Source of the DNA: Adineta ricciae
Taxonomy: Eukaryota; Rotifera; Eurotatoria; Adinetida; Adinetidae
Assembly (NCBI GenBank): GCA_905250025.1
Contig: CAJNOJ010000178.1
Coordinates: forward strand, 1 to 64,000
Length of the DNA: 64,000 nt
Direction of reading: 5' to 3'
The notes beneath the pieces are model-generated. The model saw only the letters and a program-made list of their open reading frames with translations. It had not been told where the DNA came from and did no database searches. The translations under genes were made by a program, and so were the position numbers. Each line of letters begins with the position of its first letter. The first letter of the stretch is position 1. This document shows positions 22,675-34,419 of this stretch, in pieces.

Positions 22675-23703
22675 TTAGACATGCAAGTTTTCTTGAAGAT
22701 AGAAAAAAGGATCATAGATAAGATGCTCGATAAAATATGATCCAAATTCTGGTTGGTATTGCTGAGCAAAGATCGGAAGTGGATATGTATAACAGGATGG
22801 ACAATTGAGGAAAATACTCCGAAGTGATTGATGCAAATTTTCGGAATAGTTTATGAAAATTTCTTCATCTATTTGCTGAGATTTGTGAATCAATTTCATA
22901 ATTGAAAAATCAATAAATCGAACTGCGAATTGATCGTTTGGATTATTTAGCAAGAAAATATTCCCCACGTTGAGATCGAGATGAATCATTGACATTTGTT
23001 TTAACTGTAAAACGGAAAATAATATCGAATAGATCAAATTTTGAACAGCCGAAAGTGTTAATCGATTGGAGCTGGTCTGCAAATGCTTTCTGAGCGAAAT
23101 TGCATTGTCTAATTTTTTGATAATTAGAAAAAATGTTTGTTCACTTTCATTTTGTTCAATTCTTTCATAAAAAGAGAAGTACGAGAGATTTAATGAGACA
23201 ATCCTTGATGTTGGCATCAATTCCTGACAAAAATAACTTTTATAGAGAACATAAACTTCGACAGGAAACCAATTTTCAGTTACAATTCGTTGTCTTTGCT
23301 CAGTATTTATGAAATATTCATTATTTTTCGAATCAATTCTCGAGTAGCAAGTCGTTTTGTTTAGATTATTCAATTCTTCTATGTGAACATAATTCCAAAC
23401 ACTTTTAAATGATAAATATTTCACAATAACTGAAAGTTGCGTGTGATTAGTGAATTTTAAATAGCCATGATACGTCGAACTCATTGAGCCCGCTTCATTG
23501 CCAAGAATCTCACCTGTTATCACCAATGGAATTTGTTTTCTCTTGGCATAACTCTTGATTTTCTTTACAATTCCATCTGAATGAAAGTTTTTCTTCACTG
23601 GATTCACCATACTATTCACATAGAGAAAATATATTATTAAAACGAATAATAAAGACAAGAAGAGCATTGAAAAAACAAATACAAATAAATACTTGACGCG
23701 CAT
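22675..23703 (-). CDS. Signal-anchored protein-kinase-like protein, intronless
   Basis: A 342-residue uninterrupted ORF. The ATG at 23703 begins MRVKYLFVFVFS and a long hydrophobic segment (about 5-30), a type II signal anchor. The rest has kinase-fold landmarks: VIVKYLSF as a possible ATP-Lys, a hinge-like LIIKKLDN, the catalytic loop IHLDLNVGNIFLL (HxDxxxxN) and IDFSIMK in place of DFG. All three acidic or amide positions are kept, so activity is possible, yet the Gly-rich loop is hard to see. Luminal NxS/T sequons are frequent. Secretory-pathway kinases (FAM20, FAM69, PKDCC) share this topology, but no specific family is recognised. Absence of introns is notable. Confidence 0.65.
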   Translation of the reverse strand: MRVKYLFVFVFSMLFLSLLFVLIIYFLYVNSMVNPVKKNFHSDGIVKKIKSYAKRKQIPLVITGEILGNEAGSMSSTYHGYLKFTNHTQLSVIVKYLSFKSVWNYVHIEELNNLNKTTCYSRIDSKNNEYFINTEQRQRIVTENWFPVEVYVLYKSYFCQELMPTSRIVSLNLSYFSFYERIEQNESEQTFFLIIKKLDNAISLRKHLQTSSNRLTLSAVQNLIYSILFSVLQLKQMSMIHLDLNVGNIFLLNNPNDQFAVRFIDFSIMKLIHKSQQIDEEIFINYSENLHQSLRSIFLNCPSCYTYPLPIFAQQYQPEFGSYFIEHLIYDPFFYLQENLHV

Positions 23704-23799
23704 TTTCGTTTTTCGTCGAATTTCACTTTGGTTCAACAAAGATCGCCTCTACTTTCTTAAAGACGACGATGGGCGTGAGGTGGGTGTGCGGGGTAAGGG

Positions 23800-24413
23800 T
23801 GTAAGTAGCGGTGAGTCGCCAGGTTTCTGATTCTGAGCGAAAACGAAGATGAAAATATTAGGGATAACTGTTTGGGACATTTTCCATGGATAGCTGAGTT
23901 CCTGTTAAATTGAGCAAAAGAAACTGTTGTGAGAGAAACGCTAATGTTAGATGTATCGACGCGATGGGTTTCCCTGTCTTCTTCTTCCATGTATACGCAT
24001 AAAGAAGAAAGTTTGTTCGCTATGCGTTTAGTACCTGTAATAGCTGTCGTCACCAAGCGTCCATCGACACTTTCTTTGACCCAGAGGGAGGTTGACATTG
24101 ACATCTACTTTGTTGCGGAAAAAGTGAACCACGCGCTTGCTAGCAGCATGCTGTGCAACTGACGAATAAGATAGCACGATTCCATAGATGGAGAAAATTG
24201 GTAGCGAAGGCCTTCTGAGCGCTCGTACCCAAAATTCCACATGTTTTCTCTTTCTGTGCCAATTCTGTAATTCTTGAGGATATGTGTGGGTACCAAAAGA
24301 GTGGATTTTAGAATATTTGAATGCTCAAATAATTGAAAAATTCAACTATTCAAGTGTAATAGTTGAATACTCGAATAGATAGTTGAATTCAAGTTTCGAG
24401 TTTGACACTACTG
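23800..24413 (+). mobile_element. Dispersed repeat, copy A (about 600 bp)
   Basis: Closely similar, in the same orientation, to 55924-56416. Shared landmarks are ggtgtaagtagcggtga at the left, a central block rich in CpG around 24110-24240 with gcgctcgtacccaaaa, and the right end gagtttgacactactg. Long but unrelated-looking frames in the central block are conserved between copies mainly as DNA. No transposase is seen, so this is a non-autonomous element or an unclassified repeat. Target-site duplications could not be defined. Confidence 0.6.
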
Positions 24414-24469
24414 CATATATAAGCAAGGGAAGGTACATCAACGAATGAGAGCGAAAGAAGAAGAAAATG

Positions 24470-24546
24470 ACCTTTGTGGAACTCGAATCCACACTTTCTG
24501 CTATCCGGGTAGATGTCGTAAGCTAGTTAGACTAGAAAAACCAACC
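24470..24546 (-). other. tRNA-like remnant (A-box and B-box-like, no acceptor stem)
   Basis: On the minus strand a TRGYNNANNNG-type A box (TAGTCTAACTAG) is followed at tRNA-like spacing by a perfect 5-bp stem with a 7-nt loop TTCGAGT, the form of a T-arm. The 7 bases after the T-arm (AAAGGTC) do not pair with the bases before the A box, and the anticodon arm is poor. A decayed tRNA or tRNA-derived repeat is likelier than a functional tRNA. Confidence 0.3.
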
Positions 24547-24990
24547 CAATCTCAATATAGCGTTAGTCAGAGAAAATCATCACTAGCGCTAACATGTGAA
24601 TGGTTTATATTAATTCACAATATTTGATGTTAATCATTTACTCATAATATTTGCTCTTGATCAATCATGCACGGGAAAGAAAAATTGTTAGAAAAATGCA
24701 TATTGAAGAAAAAACTTCTATTCTTTCTGGCATTCCTAAAAATGATTTTTCATTTACACGTAGTTCAGTTTGTTTATAAACAAATTAACAGCATACTAAT
24801 CGAGAACCTATCATATGATCGATCTATTCTACATTATCCATTAGATTAAATATATAAACATGTATTCTATACGTTGGCGTTCTGATAATAATCTCTTCTT
24901 ATCTTCTTCTTTGTTTGTAATAGTCTTATAATATTTATTCAGATGTTTTTGTAGGAGAATGACCTCAAGTTTTACTTGAATGAAATAATT

Positions 24991-25509
24991 ATGATTTCGG
25001 CAAATGCATCTTGGATATTTCATTCAAATCCAAAATTGGCTACTTATCATTGGACATCAAAGGGTTGTGCAATAACAGATGAAGACGGTAGTTTTTCATT
25101 CAGTAAGATAAACTGTGAAATTGATTTTGTAATAAATCACATTATCTGTTCAGAAAATCCGCATCGAAATTTTGTACAATTTTCAATAGATAAACAAGCG
25201 CATCCAAAACGACATCTCATATATGCATTGATTTCTATGATATTATGTTTTCCTACTGGTAAAGTGAGATTATTGTGAAACGAAAGCAGCATTATTATCT
25301 TTTTTTTCTTTCTTGATCATATGTTAGGTATTGGAGCACTTTATTATGCTTCGAAATCTTGGAAATGTGAGACTAATGGTCATTATGAACGAGCATTGAT
25401 TTACTCAACTCGGTCATTTTCATGGTCGATAGCAACATGTGTCATTGCACTTTTCACCTATTTAACTATCGGTCTTTTTATTGTTATCAGTAAATCTTAT
25501 CGTCATTAA
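24991..25509 (+). CDS. Dispanin/CD225-family two-helix membrane protein
   Basis: Exons 24991-25258 and 25328-25509 join across a 69-bp intron to 149 residues. The C-terminal half carries the CD225 pattern: a first hydrophobic segment LIYALISMILCFPTGIGALYYASKS, a polar loop containing HYERALIYSTRSFSWS, and a second membrane segment ending IGLFIVISKSYRH. Family members (IFITM, PRRT2, TMEM91, synDIG) sit in plasma or endosomal membranes with a cytosolic N-terminus. The N-terminal 85 residues are soluble and unrecognised. The frame is open to a TTG at 24976, but the first ATG is 24991. The gene sits between two copies of the dispersed repeat and beside a gene fragment. Confidence 0.75.
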
Positions 25510-25685
25510 TCAAGAATTTCATGTAAATAAATGAAAAAGCATTGTCTCCTATATATCATATAATAAAAACGATCTAGATTGATTAATTTCTTTTAAGGTT
25601 AAAAATAAGTATCTAGCTAGGAGAAAACGCAAAGAACGATTAATGTAATAGAATGTCTTTTTGATTATCAGAGGAAAATATCATT

Positions 25686-26063
25686 TTATTCCACTGTTAT
25701 ACGGAATGTTCGGATTTGCATTGGATTTAAAGCAATATTCACATCTTCGATTGAGATTTTTTTATAAAAAAATCGAAAACAAAAAAAAAGGAGATGACCA
25801 AGAAAGTTTTTCTTTAAGAACCTACACGGTGGCTCCGGTTTTGATGATTTATTATCTTTAGTTATCCATTCTAACCGTTCCATATCGTTTAAAGCTAAAT
25901 TACCTGTTAATGTTAATTCAACAATATCAGTAATAACGCCTTTCGTTTGGAATAATTTTTGTAAACCAAATATAGCTGCTTGAGAATAAGTTTCATCTTC
26001 ATTGATTTCAAAATAATGTTCAATACGAATAAGATATTGATTTGTGTCAATTTCATCAGTTGC
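25686..26063 (-). pseudogene. MAN2B1: Orphan 3' end of a lysosomal alpha-mannosidase gene
   Basis: Minus-strand translation gives about 110 residues matching the C-terminal end of lysosomal alpha-mannosidase: YLIRIEHYFEINEDE, LTLTGNLALNDMERLEW and the closing IALNPMQIRTF. A possible intron lies around 25745-25825. Upstream, a stop and a good 3' splice site (tag before GCAACTGATGAA, about 26063) mark the start of the last exon. No earlier exon (the GH38 catalytic part) occurs in the window, so only the terminal exon(s) remain. Presumably a fragment left by duplication or deletion; it cannot encode an enzyme. Confidence 0.7.
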
Positions 26064-26068
26064 CTATT

Positions 26069-26089
26069 TCGACTTATATTATAAGTCGA
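26069..26089. repeat. 21-bp palindrome
   Basis: tcgacttat-att-ataagtcga forms a perfect 9-bp inverted repeat with a 3-nt loop, right at the break where the mannosidase fragment ends. Confidence 0.7.
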
Positions 26090-26195
26090 CCCTCGAAAGA
26101 CTAATATCAATTCGAATATAAGTAGATGTCTATATCAGTCTTACAGTAAACGGCTAGATAGGAATAAAAATAGATTTAATTTCGCTTATACCTAT

Positions 26196-26275
26196 ACCAT
26201 CACCCTCAAGGTGGTATAATAGTTGAATACTCGAACAGATAGTTCAATAGTTGAATTCAAGTTTGACACTACTGT
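26196..26275 (+). mobile_element. Dispersed repeat, copy C (right end only)
   Basis: Carries the same right end as copies A and B (tagttgaatactcgaa ... gtttgacactactg). It starts with a small hairpin, tatacca/tggtata, around a CACCCTCAAG word whose complement occurs at the left of copy B. A truncated or solo-end copy. Confidence 0.5.
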
Positions 26276-26554
26276 CATCGCTCAGCTCAAGTGCTAATCA
26301 ATACTGTCTTCATTGATTCCTTGACTTGAATTTCGCAGAAAATCGGGTGTAAACTGTCGATAACTATCATAACTCAATCCTGTACTCTTTCAATAGTTAA
26401 CTGATGCCTTGCTTATGTTTTTTTCCTTCCTTTTGACAGTTACGACCTTTTTTTTTTCTTCGTATCGTGTCTATACATGTGAGCTTTTACTTCATTGACA
26501 AATATCGTACTTGTTTTTCTTCTTCAGATTCAAGGATATCATCGTGCAATCGAA

Positions 26555-27458
26555 ATGCAAACAGGCAAGGTTATCGATCATATTGTTAAATGGCTAAAAG
26601 ATTATGCGGTTAAAAATGCCGGAACTAAAGGTTTTACTGTCGGAATTTCGAATGGAATTGATTCGTCTGTTGTCTCAACGTTATGTGCTCGCACTGGTTT
26701 ACCTTTACTTGCTGTTGAATTACCTATTCATCATTCCAAACCCAAGGAAAAAGGTCAGTCAGTTCACATCGACTGGCTGAAGCAAAACTTCGGAAATGGA
26801 CAAGTTCGATCATTGAATGTGAATTTAACTGATTCGTATAAAAAAGTAAAAGAAACATTCACAAACCTACAAGAAAACGAGACAACAGAATTAGCATTAG
26901 CAAATGTACAATCGCGTTTACGAATGGTAAAATGAAAATATTCTTTTTCTAAATTTCTCATCATTTACAATTATATAGTTAAGTCTCTATTACTTTGCTC
27001 AAGTCAATGGATACCTTGTTGCTGGAACGGGAAATAAAGTCGAAGATTTCGGCATCGGTTTCTTTACGAAATATGGTAATTTGATTTGAATGATTTTTCT
27101 TCGTATTAATTTGAATCGAACAGGTGATGGTGGTGTTGATATAAGTCCTATTGGTGATTTATTGAAATCCGAGGTTCGATTAATTGCACGTGATTTAGGA
27201 ATTGATCGTTCAATAATTGAAGCTGCACCGACGGATGGTCTTTTTGGAGATATGCGAACTGATGAAGCACAGATTGGTGCAACTTATGATGAACTTGAAT
27301 GGGCAATGGCACATGCGAACAAAGATGAACAATCAATGAATGAAAGACAAAGAGAAGTGACGAAAATTTATGTACAACGACATCGAGCAAATCTACATAA
27401 AATGAAAGAAATTCCTGTTTGTCGGATTCCAAAAGAATTCAAACAAGAAAAATCATAA
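26555..27458 (+). CDS. nadE: NH3-dependent NAD+ synthetase (bacterial NadE type), spliced
   Basis: Exons 26555-26926, 26979-27075 and 27124-27458 (introns 52 and 48 bp) give 267 residues, the length of bacterial NadE. It lacks the N-terminal glutaminase domain of animal NADSYN1. Landmarks are GFTVGISNGIDSSVVSTLCA (ATP-pyrophosphatase loop), [33 protein letters not shown], and GLFGDMRTDEAQIGATYDELEWAM. It converts nicotinic acid adenine dinucleotide, ATP and ammonia to NAD+. The loop, normally SGG(I/L)DS, reads SNGIDS here. The phrase style resembles Bacteroidetes proteins, so horizontal transfer followed by intron gain is the simplest reading. The ATG at 26555 matches the bacterial start. A 3' splice site at 26527 (ttcttcttcag) suggests a 5' UTR intron. 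Confidence 0.92.
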
Positions 27459-27850
27459 TTTTTGTTATTTAGATAAATTTATTCCAACATTTGTTTTTCA
27501 AATTGTGATATCTGAACAATTTTTCTTCAAATTTCTTATTCATATATACAAATCATCATCGAGCAAACAACGTTTTTAACCTGTTCCGATGACATTCATA
27601 GATAAAACCATTAATTAACTTTCAATTAGATAGAAATACACGTTTTCCTCGGTGATTCATATCTCGTCAAAGCATATTCACATGCAAAACATCATGACAT
27701 GCTTTCACGTTAAGCTCGACCGGAAAAATCATACGAATACAAGGACAAACCAAAAACGAAAGGTTAAAATAACCGAAGATTGTTCTGTTCCCTCGTAATA
27801 AACTACATTTATTTCAAACATAACAATATACAACAATAAATCATTACAAT
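27459..27850. other. Spacer between convergent genes
   Basis: 3' flanks only; tttatt near 27811 could be the minus-strand poly(A) signal of the next gene. Nothing else is seen. Confidence 0.5.
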
Positions 27851-28261
27851 TTAAGATTTCATCGACAGATCAAAGCCTGAATCGATCGTCATTTTCAATG
27901 AGAAGTTGTTGTTTGTTACATCTTCTAAAGTATTCTTTGGTAGTTGAAGTTGCCTTAGTTGATTTTCGATAAACGATGATCCACTTTCCAATTGACAAAT
28001 TTGTTTGAGGAGATTCTTTTCTGAGTAATGTCGTTTGTCTTTCATTTTTCTACTTATTAATCGATTTCGATCACGTTTGAACATATCATCGCCAAATATT
28101 AATAAATGTTTCGATCGATGATTTATCGTCATTGCGCGTCGGTTGATTCCAATTCGAACTGCTTCATTTTCGCATCTCTTCGCCACTTTCATTGACGAAT
28201 CTTGTACAGTTGAAGACAATATATCATCAGAATATAAATACGAAAGATCGTTCTTAAACAT
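27851..28261 (-). CDS. Small hypothetical protein, basic, unrecognised
   Basis: A single-exon frame of 136 residues with balanced composition, rich in Arg, Lys, Ser and Asp, and no membrane segment. It contains a short helical stretch (KNLLKQICQLESGSSFIENQLRQL). A tttatt word just beyond the stop fits a poly(A) signal on this strand. The frame stays open upstream to a plausible 3' splice site (ttcatttcatacag, about 28300), so a 5' exon may be missing from this model. I know no homologue. Confidence 0.4.
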   Translation of the reverse strand: MFKNDLSYLYSDDILSSTVQDSSMKVAKRCENEAVRIGINRRAMTINHRSKHLLIFGDDMFKRDRNRLISRKMKDKRHYSEKNLLKQICQLESGSSFIENQLRQLQLPKNTLEDVTNNNFSLKMTIDSGFDLSMKS

Positions 28262-28752
28262 GTTGTTTGCGTTTCCAATCAGGTCGTTACGTTTAACTGT
28301 ATGAAATGAAAAAGAAACGTATGCGAGTATTTATATATCTATGAAGTATCCTTCAAAAAGTCACCTTGATCGACATGGCGAAATTATCAAATGATTTGAT
28401 CAGTCATCGTAATCACTGACGTAAAGTGATTTTAATTAAAAGGATAAAGGTAATGATTTGAAACAAAAGACCTTGCACAAATGATAATTGGATTTGCGAA
28501 AAATAAAATACAAAGCTGTGCATCGATATTTGTTTTCCATTGTTTGATTTATTGAAACAAAGAAAAATTTCGAAAAGACGTGCAAAACGAAAATATTCAT
28601 ATGAAATGAGATTAGGTATATAAAAGAAGGAAAATGCGAGACTCTAGTTGTTCTACTGAGAAAACCAAGGTGACATTTTGTGCAACAGCAGAAAAATAGT
28701 GTTTTTTTTATCACAATAAAATGCTGTTCTGTTCCAAATTGATCGTTCGTGT
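28262..28752. other. Spacer, nothing supported
   Basis: Between the hypothetical gene and the 3' end of PRPS, both on the minus strand. AT-rich with short frames only. Confidence 0.45.
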
Positions 28753-30817
<2,065 letters not shown>

Positions 30818-31999
30818 TTTCGTAATGAGATATTATCGATAATGGTAGTAATAGTGGTACCGATCTTGATAAAGAGAAAAAAGAACGAGAAGGAAAAACA
30901 CGTTTCTTTTAATCTTGATATTATTTCGTTTATTTTCTCTTTCTTCTCTTCTCTTTAGAAATTCCGAATCCGTCATCTGATCAGCCTAATGGAAAGAAAA
31001 GCTACAATAGACGATGAATGGAAAAAAGAACACTGCATGAACTTTTCCTTTATTTTCAATATCCATTTCCTCTCTTCTTCCCCTCATTTACTATTCAATG
31101 AGTAAATATCATGTAGTACTCACCTCTCAACAACAAAACAGTTTTCTTTCTTGTTATTGTTTTCCTCCGCGATTTCGACAAGAATAAATAGATCAAAAGA
31201 CTTTGGATATAAAGACAACAGCAAAATATTGATTCTGTTGCTTTCTTACGAGAGAAAAGATATTCGAACAGGAGAAAAATATTACCGACCATAATAGACG
31301 ACAAAAGTCACATCGTTATGTATATTCCTGTACGATGTTATTATTGGCAATGCTAACATCGAGTTGGCGTTCTCGCTACCGAAAGATAAGTTACGTACGT
31401 TGAAATAAACAAGAGTATCTTAATTATCCTCTGCTGTGGAGCGAAACAAAATGATGATGTGAAATTAATAAGCTACCTTTTTCATCTAAACTCGATACTT
31501 CTTTAGCAAATGGACCATATAAAAGGCTATGACGACCGACCTTGAACGATGTACCCATTAATCATAAGATTCTCGATGGGAGAGAGAAAAAAATCGTACC
31601 TCTTGATCACGTTTTTTCAAGCGAGTAAGAGTTGAAAATACCAGTCATAATCAAGAAAAATGTATCATACCACTCGTTCATTACATCGGAGGATTTATGA
31701 ATAGATGTCGCTATTGAATGCATTCAATGATACTCAACGTATCTTCATTCGTTGGCTATTTCGACGACTGTGTCCTCATACATTGAAGATCATCTCCACA
31801 TTAGATTCTCACATCATCACTACTTTTCGCGTCTCACAACAGAAATTGATTTCATCTTAATAAGATTTACCGAGAAAACCATCGTGCAACTAGACGACAT
31901 CTTTCATCAAATTCAAACGCATGTACATACCATTCTCAGCTTGGCTGATGACATTGATTAATGTTTAGTAAAGAAGAGAAGTGTTTATTCTTTGAACTC
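30818..31999. promoter_or_regulatory. Divergent promoter region of PRPS and the STPR gene, with candidate alternative first exon
   Basis: 31477-31558 (minus) reads ATG, 27 codons and one base, then a gtagct donor. It has the same phase as PRPS exon 1, so it can splice to exon 2 at 30665 and give a different N-terminus (starting MGTSFKVGRHSLLYGPF). The AATAGATGTCGCTA motif lies at 31700-31713. The rest is AT-rich with no other supported gene. Confidence 0.4.
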
Positions 32000-32000
32000 A

Positions 32001-32525
32001 ATGAATAATACAACCGAATTGAGTACCTGTTCAAATCAATACCATGAACGAAGCAAAGATGTACTAACAACCAGAGAAAAACGTGCTATGTATATGGTTC
32101 AATTGCGAGGCGAAAGAGATTCCGAATATCGTCGAATTGAACGTGAAAATAACGCTCGTGCTATGCGAAGAAAACGTTTGGAGGATCCACTTTATCGGGA
32201 AAACGAACGACAACGAAATCGTGCACATATGGCGACAATTCGTCGAGAAAATTCACTCTATCGTCAACAAGAACACTTGAAAAATCGTCATCGGATGGCA
32301 TCAAAACGTCACTCATTACCACAATCAGCTGGAACCAATTCCATCTACAAAACATTAGAAAACAATTTACAATCATCACACATTTCATTCATTCCATATC
32401 AAACACATTTCGAAATCTCAACTGAACCAAAGCAACGAATTGAATACAAATTTCTCCAGCATATTGATGTATTCTGTCGACAAAATGATATCACTTCTCA
32501 TTCAGATAATGACACTCCAAGTTAA
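32001..32525 (+). CDS. STPR-domain (FMBP-1-like) putative DNA-binding protein
   Basis: Single-exon ORF; the first ATG is 32001, giving 174 residues. Residues about 28-105 consist of 23-residue units very rich in Arg, with repeated RNRxxMAxxR and YRxxE patterns (EYRRIERENNARAMRRKR, LYRENERQRNRAHMATIRR, LYRQQEHLKNRHRMASKR). This is the form of the STPR (score-and-three) domain of silkworm FMBP-1, which folds on AT-rich DNA. Three full units and a partial one are visible. The C-terminal 70 residues are unremarkable. A nuclear transcription regulator is inferred. It is divergent from PRPS. Confidence 0.7.
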   Translation: MNNTTELSTCSNQYHERSKDVLTTREKRAMYMVQLRGERDSEYRRIERENNARAMRRKRLEDPLYRENERQRNRAHMATIRRENSLYRQQEHLKNRHRMASKRHSLPQSAGTNSIYKTLENNLQSSHISFIPYQTHFEISTEPKQRIEYKFLQHIDVFCRQNDITSHSDNDTPS

Positions 32526-32756
32526 TTTTTATACAAAAGCTTTTCATACAGAAATTTCATTTGAAAATCAGTAAAGAAAAACCATTTGAGAGTCCAATAG
32601 CCAAGTTTTGAATAAAATATTTATTGAAAATTTTCAAAGCAATATGTATTTAATACAGATCAATAACCATTAAAAGTAACAAAACAAAAAGAATTTTAAA
32701 ATAAAGTCAAATTTCAATGAGATTAGTCCGTTTAAAAAAAAACAGATCAAACATTG

Positions 32757-33537
32757 TTAAGTAACTGCCAGTGTTAATGAACGATATGGATTACTTGCTG
32801 AGTTCTGAAAGCCACCGTCAGCATAGGGATCATCAAATAACAAAGCTTCATCAGGATTTTCACTTAAATATGCGTTTGATGCATCTGGTTGACGATATTG
32901 TCCCAATGAAGAATTGTTATTCGAAATTGAAAAGAAGTTAAATCGACCGCGTTTGTTCAAACCGATTGCGCGAAGGAGATTGTTAAAGCGATTGTTTGTA
33001 TTTTCAGAAGAATCCGATGGATTCGATGATATATGACGATGATGCTGATGATTTAATCGAGTATAGACAATTAGCATTGTGACGAGTAATACAATTGTTA
33101 AAAGACACGCAAGAAATATCAGAAGAATAGTTCGACCCGTACGATGGGTTGGCTCAACATTATCTAAACACATTCGAATGAGAAAGATCACGGGAGTTTA
33201 TGTAATTTGGTTTTACTTTTTATTTCAAAACATTGATTATTTTTCTGTTCGAAATTCATTAAACATTTTGTACAATTTGGAGCATCGATTTGACCCCCGG
33301 GACATGGCTTAACTAAATAAAACGAGATGACAATCGATTTCAGTTGAAGTATGACATACTTGTCGATAGATTAGCTGTCGTTGTTGCTCCCAAAGTAGTT
33401 GATAAAGTTTCGTCTTAAGGAGAAAATGACGTCAATAAGAATAAGAAAAATTCAAGAAAATTACTTTCAGCAAAACAATAACCGACAAAAAGAAATGAAA
33501 CAGCAAAGAGATTCTTGAAAAACACGATTCTGTGCAT
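32757..33537 (-). CDS. Small type I membrane protein with Cys-containing ectodomain
   Basis: Exons 33465-33537, 33360-33413, 33217-33312 and 32757-33163 all join in phase 1 and give 209 residues. Residues 1-24 are a signal peptide (MHRIVFFKNLFAVSFLFVGYC). A Thr/Ser linker and a four-Cys segment (KPCPGG, NCTKCLMNFE, NQCFE) follow. One transmembrane helix (about 86-108, ILLIFLACLLTIVLLVTML) leads to a His/Ser/Asn-rich cytosolic tail. The Cys segment looks like a half EGF/TNFR-like module. No family is recognised. A 5' region with AGATGTC words lies about 150 bp upstream. Confidence 0.75.
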
Positions 33538-34419
33538 TTTTTGTTTGACGCGACTTGTTATATACTATTATTGATCATAACAACAAATGACAATAAGAGA
33601 AAAAAAACATGACGGTGAATAATGAGAAACATACAAAATGATTCATGAGTTTCTGAGCTCATAATATACATTAACACAAGTGACATCTATCAGATGTCGT
33701 TGCACGATTTATGTTCTTGTAAAAACTTTCAAAATGATTCAACATAATATCTCCAGGATTTCTGAACAGTTGAGGATTCCGATGTATTTCGCTTCGCGCT
33801 CTCACGTCATATGAGTGTTCAATCTAAGAGATATTAAACAACAATACCACAACATTCCCATGTTAAAACGATCATGGATGAGCATTGCTATCGTCTTCAT
33901 AAAACTTTCAGAATGCGAAAAAACCAAAAATGAATAGTAGCTGTTCCCTAAAATCACTCTTCTTTGCCGATTACTGTACTGTCAAAGATGATTCGATCTA
34001 TTCTTTTTTTCTAAGTGTATCGCGGTGTACTTTCGCACGTAAGTAAAAAATAGTCAGGTACAAATAAATAGCGATTACTGATGTACCATAGTTCTATGCA
34101 TATGAATATAACAAATATTATTCTCTCCACAATAAGCATCTGATTATCAATATAACCGCGTGATTGAAAAAATATTTTTTGTTTCTCGATTCAAAATATA
34201 CAGTCATCCTAGGGTGAGTTGGCATGAAATAAACACTATTGCATCAAATTCGCCTCTTTTTGCCCTCAGTATCGGACCATCGCACGCAATATAATGTGTA
34301 TAAATACCTGTCCTAAGTGTCATTTATACAATATTTTGTCTCCATTTCATAGCAAGGTATTTTGTGATTATATCTGTTATTTAGATTCAATAATCTTTTC
34401 CATTTAGCATTCACGAAAA
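33538..34419. promoter_or_regulatory. Divergent 5' region with AGATGTC motifs
   Basis: Separates the membrane protein gene (minus) from the apple-domain gene (plus). It contains AGATGTCGTTG (33692-33702) and, reversed, AATAGATGTCACT-like (33679-33690). No gene is seen. Confidence 0.35.
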
